Of a stretch of DNA of 64,000 nt, positions 51,475 to 59,881 are shown piece after piece. How positions within the stretch are numbered: the first letter of the stretch is position 1; every line of letters begins with the position of its first letter. Both the position numbers and the translations under genes were made by a program. The stretch comes from Alphaproteobacteria bacterium (GTDB lineage: Bacteria > Pseudomonadota > Alphaproteobacteria > UBA8366), in contig WHUA01000004.1 of the NCBI GenBank assembly GCA_009377445.1, forward strand, positions 21,273 to 85,272, read 5' to 3'. Below the pieces are notes generated by a model that saw nothing but the letters and a program-made list of their open reading frames with translations, did not search any database and was not told the DNA's origin.

Positions 51475-53556
51475 TTACTTGAGCTCGTCATCCCCCGCCC
51501 CGCCCTTCGACTCCCGGTGCCGCCGGCGTGCATCTTCGATTTCCTCGCGCTCGCGCAGGTAGTCGTCGGTGGTGCGGGGGTTCGGCCGCGCGGCGCCCGC
51601 AAAGGGATTGTCCTTGGCTTCGAACTGCACGATGACCCGGCAGTCCTCGCACATCTTGATACGGTCGACCGCTTCCGCGTTCGGGAACATCGAATGGCGC
51701 TGCCCGAGCTTTTCGACGATGCGCTCGATCGAGGAACGCGTGCCGAAGGCCTTGCCGCAGCGGATGCATTCGAAGGGCTCCTCCTCTTTGACCACCGCCG
51801 CGCGCTTCGCGTCCTCGCGGAAGTTGAGGCGCGGCTTGAGCGTTATGACCTTCTCGGGGCAAGTGTTGCGGCAGAGCCCGCACTGGATGCAGGCGTCCTC
51901 CTGGAAACGGAGCTGCGGCTTCTCCGGATTGTCGCGGAACGCGCCGGTCGGGCACGCGCTGACGCAGGCAAGGCAGAGGGTGCAGCCGGCAACGTCCACC
52001 TCGACGGCGCCGAACGGCGCGCCCTGAGGCAGCGCGATCTCGTCCACCGGCGCCGGTGCGACCTTGTGCAAATGGCTCAGCGCGAGACGCGTCACCGTGC
52101 GCTTGCTCCCCATCGGGATGTATGTCCCCGGCACGATCGAACGCTGCGGCGGCAGGTCCCAGAGCTGGCGCTCGACCGCGTCGGGGTCCACGTCGGTGAC
52201 GACGCCCACGCGGCCGCCGCCGAAGCCGAGGCCGTTCGTCAGCGCCTCTGCAATACCTGCCTGTTGCGCCAGCCCGTCCAGTTCGCCGCGCCGCGACGGC
52301 GGCACCAGCAGCAGCAACTGCTCGGCGCCATACGCCAGGGCGGACGCGAAGAAGTCGAAGCCGACCTGGGTGATCTCGTTCACGGCAAAGGGGATGACGC
52401 GCGCGGGCAATCCGCGGCCATGCCGTGCGATCAGCGCGATCATATCCTCGCCGTGGCGGGTGTCGTGCACGAACAGCACCGGCTTTTCGCCGCCCGCCTT
52501 GAAATATGTGGTGAGCAGGGTGCGCAGCCGGTCGAACAACGCACTGGCTGCCGGCATCGCGTAGGATGCGGCGCCGGTCGGGCACACGCTGTTGCATCCG
52601 CCGCAGCCGCCGCAGAGGAAAGGGTCGAACTTCACGCCGTCGCCGTCCGGCGTTATCGCCGAGGCCGGACAGACATCGAGGCAGCGGGTGCAGCCCGTCA
52701 CGCGGCTCCGCGAATGCGCGCAGATGCTGGCGTCGTAGGCGACGTAACGCGGCTTCTCGAACTCGCCGACAAGGTCGCTGAGGTCGAATAGCGCACGCTG
52801 CACGGCGGCCGGGTTCCCGGGATCGGGATGGAAATAGCCGTCGCGTTTCTCGGGCGCGGGAAATAGGGGCGCGCCGCCGGTGAGATCCAGGATCAGATCG
52901 CAGGTCGAGACAGCATCGTCCCGCGGCGCCTCGAAACCGAGCGCCGAACGCGACGATACCCGGAGCGGCGCATAGCCGTTGACGACGATTTCGAAGGCGC
53001 CGAGATGCCCGCGCGCGGCCGCGATCGTGCCCGTGAAGATCGGCACATCCATGACCCTGGGCGGCGGCACCTCGGCCGGCCGGGTCAGCAGCAGCGTGAC
53101 GTCGAGGCGTCCCGCGAGCTGGCGCGCGGCTTCGATCGCGGCCTCGTCATGGCCGTAGACCAGGCATACGCCCGCGGATTTCATGGTGACGGTCGGGACC
53201 GGCGGAATGTCGAGCGCCGCCTCGGCCAGCAATGCGGCGATCTTCGCCGTGGCCTTGCCGCCCTCATCCGACCAGCCGGCCCGCTCCCGAATATTGGCGT
53301 AGGTCACCTCGGGCGCGGCCGGGCGCTGCGACGCCATCTCCTGGAACAGCGGCGCTTCCTGCGTACAGACGGTCACGAAGGGGCCGCCCTTGCCCAGCAT
53401 CGCCTGAAAATTCTCGATCTGGGCGCGGCAGAGCTGCGTGTTGACGGCTGGCACGCCTTCCAGCCCGAGCGCCTTCGCCACGGCTTCCGCGTCGAGCGCC
53501 ATGCTGTGCTCGCAATCGCAGAGCGCGAATGTCTTCTTCCGTTCCATGCGGTGCAT
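51475..53556 (-). CDS. Polyferredoxin-like 4Fe-4S protein of the formate dehydrogenase locus
   Basis: A 693-residue soluble iron-sulphur protein with four [4Fe-4S] motifs: Cys279/289/292/296, Cys315/318/321/325, Cys525/528/531/535 and Cys556/559/562/566. Two further CxxC pairs (597/600 and 636/639) resemble a zinc or rubredoxin-like site. An N-terminal part carries CDCEHS, QLCRAQ and TVCTQE, as in HdrA/FrhB-type proteins. It probably relays electrons near formate dehydrogenase. An ATG at 53547 is an alternative start. It is divergent from the TorD-like chaperone gene. Confidence 0.8.
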   Translation of the reverse strand: MHRMERKKTFALCDCEHSMALDAEAVAKALGLEGVPAVNTQLCRAQIENFQAMLGKGGPFVTVCTQEAPLFQEMASQRPAAPEVTYANIRERAGWSDEGGKATAKIAALLAEAALDIPPVPTVTMKSAGVCLVYGHDEAAIEAARQLAGRLDVTLLLTRPAEVPPPRVMDVPIFTGTIAAARGHLGAFEIVVNGYAPLRVSSRSALGFEAPRDDAVSTCDLILDLTGGAPLFPAPEKRDGYFHPDPGNPAAVQRALFDLSDLVGEFEKPRYVAYDASICAHSRSRVTGCTRCLDVCPASAITPDGDGVKFDPFLCGGCGGCNSVCPTGAASYAMPAASALFDRLRTLLTTYFKAGGEKPVLFVHDTRHGEDMIALIARHGRGLPARVIPFAVNEITQVGFDFFASALAYGAEQLLLLVPPSRRGELDGLAQQAGIAEALTNGLGFGGGRVGVVTDVDPDAVERQLWDLPPQRSIVPGTYIPMGSKRTVTRLALSHLHKVAPAPVDEIALPQGAPFGAVEVDVAGCTLCLACVSACPTGAFRDNPEKPQLRFQEDACIQCGLCRNTCPEKVITLKPRLNFREDAKRAAVVKEEEPFECIRCGKAFGTRSSIERIVEKLGQRHSMFPNAEAVDRIKMCEDCRVIVQFEAKDNPFAGAARPNPRTTDDYLREREEIEDARRRHRESKGGAGDDELK

Positions 53557-53761
53557 TGCCGGCGCTCGAATGCCGGCGCCGCAACCTCCTTATCCCCTAG
53601 TTACATAGCGCCCGCTTCTCGATTGTCGCCTCTGCGCGCGACACCGTCGGATTCGCGGCTACCATGCGGCAAGAACGTCAAAAACGAAACCGGTATTACA
53701 GTTGCTCGACCTTGACGGGAAAGAGCCCTATGGAAATCCGCCGCATCCGCGGTATCTTTAA

Positions 53762-54394
53762 ATGCGGAACAAATTGGGTGTCGACATGGCGCAGCGGATG
53801 GCGCAACCGGAGGAGCTCCTCGACGAGGATCGGCATCGCGCTCAATGCTACCGGCTTATCAGCCGCCTGCTGGCGCGTGCGCCCGAAGAGGACCTGCTGG
53901 CCAGGCTGCGCGCGCTCGAGGGCGGCGGCGGGCCGATCGGCGCGGCGCTCGGCGCGTTGGCCGAGGCGGCGAAATCCGCGACCCGCGAAACGGTGGCCGA
54001 CGAATACCTCGATCTGTTCATCGGCATCGGCCGCGGGGAGCTGGTTCCCTTCGGTTCCTACTATCTTACCGGTTTTCTTCACGAAAAGCCGCTGGCGCGG
54101 CTGCGCCAGGATATGGCGCAGCATGGCGTCGCGCGTGCGGAAGGCGTGAGCGAGCCGGAGGATCACATCGCCTCGCTCTGCGACATGATGGCCGGATTCA
54201 TCCTGGGCGAGTTCGGCGCCCCGCTGCCGCTGGCCGAGCAGTCGGCGTTTTTCGATCGCCACGTCCGTAGCTGGGCGGCGCGCTTCTTCGAGGATCTCGA
54301 AGCGGCGCGGTCGGCGCGCTTCTACAAGCCGGTCGGTGCGTTCGGCCGAGCCTTCATGGAGATCGAAACCGCAGCCTTCGAGATGGCGGTGTAG
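53762..54394 (+). CDS. TorD/DmsD-family molybdoenzyme chaperone
   Basis: A 210-residue all-helical chaperone of the TorD type, which binds a Tat signal peptide and helps cofactor insertion. Motifs include RAQCYRLISRLLARAPEEDLL, VADEYLDLFIGIGRGELVPFGSYYLTG and EPEDHIASLCDMMAGFILGE. The probable client is FdhA. The start is uncertain: ATG 53786 (MAQRMAQPEELL) has a better leader. The next gene begins at the base after its stop. Confidence 0.9.
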   Translation: MRNKLGVDMAQRMAQPEELLDEDRHRAQCYRLISRLLARAPEEDLLARLRALEGGGGPIGAALGALAEAAKSATRETVADEYLDLFIGIGRGELVPFGSYYLTGFLHEKPLARLRQDMAQHGVARAEGVSEPEDHIASLCDMMAGFILGEFGAPLPLAEQSAFFDRHVRSWAARFFEDLEAARSARFYKPVGAFGRAFMEIETAAFEMAV

Positions 54395-54958
54395 ATGACG
54401 GCCGGAGGACCGATGGACCCGATGGTGCGGTTGCCGCTCGGCGTCGTCGTCGAGCGGCGCGAGATCGACAATCCGTGGCAGAGCCATACCTGGCGCGCGG
54501 TCGCGGTGATACCGGGCGCGCCCGCGGTCGACGGCTGGACGACGCTCTTAAAAGGCCCCCGCTGGATCCGCTATCACGCCGCGACATTGCCCGTCGTGCT
54601 GCATCGCGCGGAGACCGCGGCCTATCTCACGAACCTCTCGAGCGACCAGCCGGCGATCTACGTCGGCCTGCGCGACGCGACGGACGGCGGCGAGTCCGGC
54701 TTCGAGATCGCGCCCTTCATGGTCACCGCTTCGCCCTTCGAGGCGCAGGATTACCTCGACAGCAGCGAGGTCGTCATCGAGCGCGTCGCGATGCCGGACG
54801 GTGTGATCGCCTGGGTCCAGGCCTTCGTCGATGCGCATCACGTCGACAAGCCGTTCGAGAAGCGCAAGCGCGAGCGGCTCGACCCGAACGAGCTGGGCTT
54901 CGGACGCCGGCCTGGCGATGCTGCAGGATCGCGCCGGACGCGGGCGAAACGGCCATGA
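54395..54958 (+). CDS. DUF3305 domain protein
   Basis: A 187-residue soluble protein. VRLPLGVVVERREIDNPWQSHTWRAVAVIP is the DUF3305 hallmark, and the C-terminus is basic. Function is unknown, but the family is found almost only beside formate dehydrogenase genes. It is translationally coupled to the following DUF3306 gene through ATGA at 54955. Confidence 0.88.
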   Translation: MTAGGPMDPMVRLPLGVVVERREIDNPWQSHTWRAVAVIPGAPAVDGWTTLLKGPRWIRYHAATLPVVLHRAETAAYLTNLSSDQPAIYVGLRDATDGGESGFEIAPFMVTASPFEAQDYLDSSEVVIERVAMPDGVIAWVQAFVDAHHVDKPFEKRKRERLDPNELGFGRRPGDAAGSRRTRAKRP

Positions 54959-55485
54959 CCGGCGACGAAGGTTTCATCGGCCGCTGGTCTCAGCGCAAGT
55001 CGCGGCACAAAGGCGAGACGAAGCGCGAGGCGCCCGTGGCGCGTGTGACGCGCGTCGAGGATACCGCCCCGCCGCCCGACGACCGGGGCGGCGTCGCGGC
55101 GCCGCAGGACGTCGCCAAATTGGATTTGCCGGATATCGAGAGCATGAGCATCGACTCCGATTTCTCCGCCTTTCTGCAGGACGGCGTACCCGAGGAGCTA
55201 CGCATTGCCGCGCTGCGCAGGCTGTGGCGGCTCGACCCGGTATTCGCGAACCTCGACGGGCTGGTCGAATACGGCGGCGACTACACCGACGCTGCGACCG
55301 TCGTGGAGAGTCTCAAGACGGCATATCAGGTCGGCAGGGGCTTCGTCGATGACGAAGAGGAGATCGTGGCCGATGCAGAGGAGGAGACCGAGGCAGTGCC
55401 GGCAGACGTTGCAAACAATCCCGAGACGAGTAAGAAAGAACACGATACGCATGAAAATGCAAAAGACGACGAAGCTTCAACCTGA
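54955..55485 (+). CDS. DUF3306 domain protein
   Basis: A 176-residue protein with start FIGRWSQRKSRHKGE, a central conserved block (DIESMSIDSDFSAFLQDGVPEELRIAALRRLWRLDPVFANLDGLVEYGGDY) and a long acidic disordered tail. Such pairs with DUF3305 accompany formate dehydrogenase genes; a maturation or electron-chain assembly role is inferred. It ends an operon-like run that begins at the TorD-type gene. Confidence 0.87.
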   Translation: MTGDEGFIGRWSQRKSRHKGETKREAPVARVTRVEDTAPPPDDRGGVAAPQDVAKLDLPDIESMSIDSDFSAFLQDGVPEELRIAALRRLWRLDPVFANLDGLVEYGGDYTDAATVVESLKTAYQVGRGFVDDEEEIVADAEEETEAVPADVANNPETSKKEHDTHENAKDDEAST

Positions 55486-55853
55486 AGAAATTCTACAGTG
55501 CCTCTTTTCTATTCATTTTGTTTACCATCCACACGGAATGCGGTAATCTAGCAGAATAATTACGCGCAAGGTTTCGAACAAGCAGGGAGGCTTGGTGACT
55601 GTGGTTGCGATCGCAACCGTGTATGTCGCGAGCGGGATTACGAAAGCAGACTGCTTCCGTGCCGAGTGCGACGCGCGATTGACGACAACGCGTCCTGAGC
55701 CCCAACTCCTACTCTCCCAAATCACGCACAAGTTTGCTTCGCGCGCGACGGCATTGCCGCCGCGGCGGGAAACCGATTCCCGAATGGGGCGGCGCGGCGC
55801 CTCCATCGGTTACGAAGCCGCATCGAATGCTGAACTGATGAATGGGTGATCCC
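55486..55853. other. 368-bp gap before the fdh structural genes
   Basis: It contains a modest promoter candidate, TTTACC (55521-55526) 17 bp from TAATCT (55544-55549), suitable for driving the Tat-protein and fdhAB genes. An open frame 55592-55849 has a GGGAGG site before a TTG but no recognisable protein, low-complexity ending and overlap with the next gene, so I leave it uncalled. Confidence 0.35.
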
Positions 55854-56060
55854 ATGAGGACGAACAAGGACAGTGAAACGGCACCCGTGAAGCGTCGGGA
55901 TTTCCTGAAGCTGGCCGGGCTCGGCGGCGTTGCCGCCGGCGCCGCGGTCGCCGGTGCGCCGCGCACGGCCGTAGCGGCGGCGCCTGACGGCGCCAAGCGC
56001 GCCGCCGGCTACCGCGCGACGGCGCACGTCAGGAAATACTACGACTCGTCCCGGTTCTAG
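55854..56060 (+). CDS. Small Tat-signal protein of the fdh locus
   Basis: A 68-residue protein with a twin-arginine signal (KRRDFLKLAGLGGVAAGAAVAG) followed by a short mature tail (ATAHVRKYYDSSRF). The tail is too short for an enzyme. Similar proteins precede formate dehydrogenase catalytic genes elsewhere and may be Tat targeting partners or assembly peptides. ATG 55854 has a GGGTG leader; ATG 55842 is an alternative. fdhA follows after 25 bp. Confidence 0.8.
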   Translation: MRTNKDSETAPVKRRDFLKLAGLGGVAAGAAVAGAPRTAVAAAPDGAKRAAGYRATAHVRKYYDSSRF

Positions 56061-56085
56061 CGCCCGATAGGTAGAGGAGAATCCA

Positions 56086-58959
56086 ATGCTCACGAAGAAG
56101 GTCAACGGCTCTGCAAACGGCACGCGTCTGTCGACAGCGTTGGCCGGATTGACCGGCGGTGCGGTGGACAGGCGTGCTTTCCTAAGGCGGTCGGGTCTCG
56201 CTGCCGGCGGCATCGCGGTCGCGGCGGCGCTGCCGGGCGGCATGGTCCGGAAGGCCGAAGCCGCAACGCCCGCGGCGACGGGCGAGATCAAGACGATCAA
56301 GTCCGTCTGCACGCACTGCTCCGTGGGCTGCACGGTGTTGGCGGAAGTGCAGAACGGGGTGTGGATCGGCCAGGAGCCCGGCTTCGACAGTCCCTTCAAT
56401 CTCGGCGCGCATTGCGCCAAGGGCGCCGCGATACGCGAGCACGCGCATGGCGAGCGCCGCCTGAAGTACCCGATGAAACTGGTCGACGGCAAGTACCAGA
56501 AGATCAGCTGGGAACAAGCGATCAACGAGATCGGCGACAAGATGCTGCAGGTGCGCAAGGAGTCCGGCCCGGACGCGATGTACTTCATCGGCGGCTCCAA
56601 GCACAGCAACGAGGGCGCCTACCTGTATCGCAAGTTCTGCTCGTTCTGGGGCACCAACAACAACGACAACCAGGCGCGCATCTGCCACTCGACGACCGTC
56701 GCGGGCGTGGCCAATACCTGGGGCTACGGCTGCATGACCAACAGCTACAACGACATGCACAATTCGCGGTCGATGTTCTTCATCGGCAGCAATGCCGCCG
56801 AGGCGCATCCGGTGTCGCTGCTCCATATCCTGAAGGCGAAGGAGCAGAACAACGCGCCGCTGATCGTGTGCGATCCGCGCTTCACGCGGACGGCGGCGCA
56901 TGCCGACGAATACGTCCGCTTCCGCTCCGGCTCGGACGTCGCCCTGATCTGGGGCATCCTCTACCAGATCTTCGAGAACGGCTGGGAGGATAAGGAATAC
57001 ATCCGCCAGCGCGTCTGGGGCATGGACCAGGTCCGCCAGGAAGTGAAGAAGTGGAACCCGGCGGAGGTCGAGCGTGTCACCGGCGTTCCGGAATCGCAGC
57101 TCAAGCGCGTCGCGCGCACCCTCGTCAACAACCGTCCCGGCACGCTGGTCTGGTGCATGGGCGGCACGCAGCACAGCAACGGCACCAACAATACCCGCGC
57201 CTATTGTGCGCTTCAGCTCGCGCTCGGCAACATCGGCGTCGCCGGCGGCGGCGCCAACATCTTCCGCGGCCACGACAACGTGCAGGGCGCGACGGACCTC
57301 GGCACCCTGCCGGACAGCCTGCCCGGCTATTTCGGCCTTTCGGAAGGCGCCCACAGGCATTGGGCGCACGTCTGGGATGTCGAATACGACTATCTCGTCG
57401 GCCGCTACACCTCGAAGAAGCTGATGGAGGAGACCGGTATTCCGGAATCGCGTTGGCACGACGGCGTGCTCGAGAAGAAGGAGAACCTCGATCAGCCGAC
57501 AAACATCCGCGTCGTCGTGTACATGGGGCATGCGCCGAACTCGATAACCCGCCAAGCCGACATGAAGAAGGCGATGGAAAAGCTCGACATGCTGGTCATC
57601 ATCGACCCGTATCCGACGGTCAGCGCCGTGTTGCACGACCGCAAGGATGGCGTCTATCTGTTGCCGGCGGCGACGCAGCTCGAGACTTCCGGCTCCGCGA
57701 CGGCATCGAACCGCTCGCTGCAGTGGCGCGAGAGAGTCATCGCCCCGCTCTTCGAGTCGAAGCCGGACCACGAGATCCTCTATCTGCTGGCTAAAAAACT
57801 TGGCTTTGAAAAGGAGATGTTCAAGAAAATCAAAGTCAACGGCACCGAGCCACTCGTCGAGGACATCACCCGCGAGTTCAACAGGGGGGCTTGGTCGATC
57901 GGCTATACCGGACAGTCGCCGGAGCGGCTCAAGCTGCACATGGCCAACCAGCATACCTTCGATCCGACGACGCTGCGCGCCAACGGCGGGCCGTGCGACG
58001 GCGAATACTACGGCCTGCCCTGGCCGTGCTGGGGTACGCCGGAACTGAAGCATCCTGGGACGCCGATCCTCTACGACTGGCACAAGCCGGTGCAGGAAGG
58101 CGGCCTGACGTTCCGGGCGCGTTTCGGCGTCGAGCGCGACGGCCAGAACCTGCTGGCCGAGGGCGTCTATTCGGTCGATTCGGAGATCAAGGACGGCTAT
58201 CCCGAGTTCACCATGCCGATGCTGAAGAAGCTCGGCTGGGACAAGGACCTGACGCCGCAGGAGCTGGCCACGATCACGGAGCTCGGCGGCGACAAGGTGA
58301 ACTGGAAGACCGACCTGTCGGGCGGCATCCAGCGGGTCGCCATCAAGCACAACTGTGCGCCCTTCGGCAACGCCAAGGCGCGGACGGTGGTGTGGAACTT
58401 CCCGGATCCGGTGCCGCTGCACCGCGAGCCGCTCTACTCCAACAGGCGTGACCTCGTGAAGGACTACCCGACTTACAAGGACAAGAAATTCTGGCGGGTG
58501 CCGACGCTCTACGCCTCCATCCAGGCGAAGGACTTCTCCAAGGATTTCCCGATCATTCTCACCTCGGGACGCCTGACGGAGTACGAAGGCGGCGGCGACG
58601 AGACGCGGTCCAACCCGTGGCTGGCGGAGCTGCAGCAGAACATGTTCGTCGAAATCAATCCGACCGATGCGAACAACGCGGGCGTCAGGGACGGACAGCA
58701 GGTCTGGGTCTTTGGTCCGGAGGGCGCCAAGGTCAAGGTCATGGCCATGATCACCGAGCGGGTCGGCAAGGGCGTCGCTTTCATGCCGTTCCATTTCGGC
58801 GGGCATTTCCAAGGCAAGGATTTGCGTAGCAAGTACCCGGAAGGCGCCGATCCCTACGTCCTGGGCGAATCGACCAACACGGCGCAGACCTACGGCTACG
58901 ACGCGGTCACCCAGATGCAGGAGACCAAAGCCACCTTGTGCCGCATCGAGAAAGCGTAA
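56086..58959 (+). CDS. fdhA: Formate dehydrogenase catalytic subunit (molybdopterin enzyme)
   Basis: A 957-residue periplasmic oxidoreductase oxidising formate to CO2. The Tat signal is DRRAFLRRSGLAAGG. The N-terminal [4Fe-4S] site is Cys75, Cys78, Cys82 and Cys110. The metal ligand in the active site is Cys200 followed by His201 (RICHSTTVAGV), so this is a cysteine and not selenocysteine enzyme. The C-terminal molybdopterin-dinucleotide domain includes ILTSGRLTEYEGGGDETRSN. W rather than Mo cannot be excluded. It is followed by fdhB after 12 bp. Confidence 0.96.
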   Translation: MLTKKVNGSANGTRLSTALAGLTGGAVDRRAFLRRSGLAAGGIAVAAALPGGMVRKAEAATPAATGEIKTIKSVCTHCSVGCTVLAEVQNGVWIGQEPGFDSPFNLGAHCAKGAAIREHAHGERRLKYPMKLVDGKYQKISWEQAINEIGDKMLQVRKESGPDAMYFIGGSKHSNEGAYLYRKFCSFWGTNNNDNQARICHSTTVAGVANTWGYGCMTNSYNDMHNSRSMFFIGSNAAEAHPVSLLHILKAKEQNNAPLIVCDPRFTRTAAHADEYVRFRSGSDVALIWGILYQIFENGWEDKEYIRQRVWGMDQVRQEVKKWNPAEVERVTGVPESQLKRVARTLVNNRPGTLVWCMGGTQHSNGTNNTRAYCALQLALGNIGVAGGGANIFRGHDNVQGATDLGTLPDSLPGYFGLSEGAHRHWAHVWDVEYDYLVGRYTSKKLMEETGIPESRWHDGVLEKKENLDQPTNIRVVVYMGHAPNSITRQADMKKAMEKLDMLVIIDPYPTVSAVLHDRKDGVYLLPAATQLETSGSATASNRSLQWRERVIAPLFESKPDHEILYLLAKKLGFEKEMFKKIKVNGTEPLVEDITREFNRGAWSIGYTGQSPERLKLHMANQHTFDPTTLRANGGPCDGEYYGLPWPCWGTPELKHPGTPILYDWHKPVQEGGLTFRARFGVERDGQNLLAEGVYSVDSEIKDGYPEFTMPMLKKLGWDKDLTPQELATITELGGDKVNWKTDLSGGIQRVAIKHNCAPFGNAKARTVVWNFPDPVPLHREPLYSNRRDLVKDYPTYKDKKFWRVPTLYASIQAKDFSKDFPIILTSGRLTEYEGGGDETRSNPWLAELQQNMFVEINPTDANNAGVRDGQQVWVFGPEGAKVKVMAMITERVGKGVAFMPFHFGGHFQGKDLRSKYPEGADPYVLGESTNTAQTYGYDAVTQMQETKATLCRIEKA

Positions 58960-58971
58960 GGAGCGCGTAAC

Positions 58972-59571
58972 ATGGCACGAATGAAATTCCTCTGCGACGC
59001 CGAGCGCTGCATCGAATGCAATGCCTGCGTCACCGCGTGCAAGAACGAGCACGAAGTGCCCTGGGGCGTAAACCGGCGCAGGGTCGTCACGATCAACGAC
59101 GGCAAGCCCGGCGAGCGGTCGATCTCGGTCGCGTGCATGCACTGCTCCGACCCGCCCTGCATGGCCGTCTGTCCGGTCGACTGCTTCTATCAGACCGACG
59201 ACGGCGTCGTGCTTCACTCCAAGGATCTGTGCATCGGCTGCGGCTACTGCTTCTACGCCTGTCCGTTCGGCGCGCCGCAATATCCGCAGGCGGGCAACTA
59301 CGGCAGCCGGGGCAAGATGGACAAATGCACCTTCTGCAACGGCGGACCGGAAGAAGACAACAGCGCCGAGGAGTTCCAGAAGTACGGCCGCAACCGCATC
59401 GCCGAGGGCAAGCTACCGCTCTGCGCGGAGATGTGCTCGACGAAGGCGCTGCTCGGCGGCGACGGCGACGTGATCTCGAACATCTATCGCGAACGCGTCG
59501 TCGCGCGCGGCTTCGGCTCCGGCGCCTGGGGGTGGGGAACCGCCTATCAGGTCAAGGGTAAAGGAACCTGA
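58972..59571 (+). CDS. fdhB: Formate dehydrogenase iron-sulphur (beta) subunit
   Basis: A 199-residue electron-transfer subunit with four [4Fe-4S] motifs: CIECNACVTACKNEH, CMHCSDPPCMAVCPVDC, CIGCGYCFYACP and CTFC...C further on. It carries electrons from FdhA to the membrane cytochrome b. There is no signal peptide: it likely travels with FdhA through Tat. Unlike E. coli FdnH, no C-terminal membrane anchor is visible. A hairpin lies 12 bp beyond the stop. Confidence 0.95.
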   Translation: MARMKFLCDAERCIECNACVTACKNEHEVPWGVNRRRVVTINDGKPGERSISVACMHCSDPPCMAVCPVDCFYQTDDGVVLHSKDLCIGCGYCFYACPFGAPQYPQAGNYGSRGKMDKCTFCNGGPEEDNSAEEFQKYGRNRIAEGKLPLCAEMCSTKALLGGDGDVISNIYRERVVARGFGSGAWGWGTAYQVKGKGT

Positions 59572-59583
59572 TCTGCAAACCCG

Positions 59584-59611
59584 CGAAAGGGCGGCGCGTG
59601 CCGCCCTTTCG
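59584..59611 (+). other. Perfect 12-bp hairpin after fdhB
   Basis: CGAAAGGGCGGC and GCCGCCCTTTCG flank a 4-base loop. No T run follows, so it looks like an mRNA-stabilising or partial-termination element that would favour fdhAB over downstream genes. Confidence 0.6.
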
Positions 59612-59660
59612 TCGAGCGGCATCGGGCATGAGGCGGATAGCGAGCACGGGACATGAATTC

Positions 59661-59864
59661 ATGAGGATCATTGGCGGATTCGTCCGTTTCATTGCCGTCG
59701 TCGCGTTGCTTACGGCCGTCGCCGCCGTCTCGAGCTGCCGGCAGGCGGAGCAGGGCCGCATCCTTCACTACCAAAAGGGCACCTACCTCGGAGAAGCCGA
59801 CCAGAATTCGTCCGAGGGCAAGGAGCAGGAGTTGCGTGCCCGGGCCCGTCACCAGTCGTTTTGA
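59661..59864 (+). CDS. Small lipoprotein of the formate dehydrogenase locus
   Basis: A 67-residue lipoprotein: hydrophobic signal (FIAVVALLTAVAAV) with lipobox VSSC (Cys26), mature part RQAEQGRILHYQKGTYLGEADQNSSEGKEQELRARARHQSF in pieces. The KGTYLG motif is what I recall from small proteins in similar fdh clusters. Possible role: a structural subunit stabilising the membrane complex. The cytochrome b gene starts about 17 bp after its stop, or overlaps it if TTG 59861 is used. Confidence 0.82.
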   Translation: MRIIGGFVRFIAVVALLTAVAAVSSCRQAEQGRILHYQKGTYLGEADQNSSEGKEQELRARARHQSF

Positions 59865-59881
59865 CCACGAGGGATCGCAAG

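Noticed and set aside
55592..55849. An 85-codon open frame with a GGGAGG site before the fdh Tat gene.
   Set aside because: Composition and sequence do not look protein-like, it has no recognised relatives, and it overlaps the next gene. It may be leader DNA.
56662..56760. Selenocysteine insertion in FdhA.
   Set aside because: The ligand codon is TGC (Cys) and no in-frame TGA occurs in the gene.
56182..59280. A 1032-codon minus-strand open frame opposite fdhA.
   Set aside because: It mirrors the third-position GC bias of fdhA; no protein family is recognisable and there is no plausible start site.
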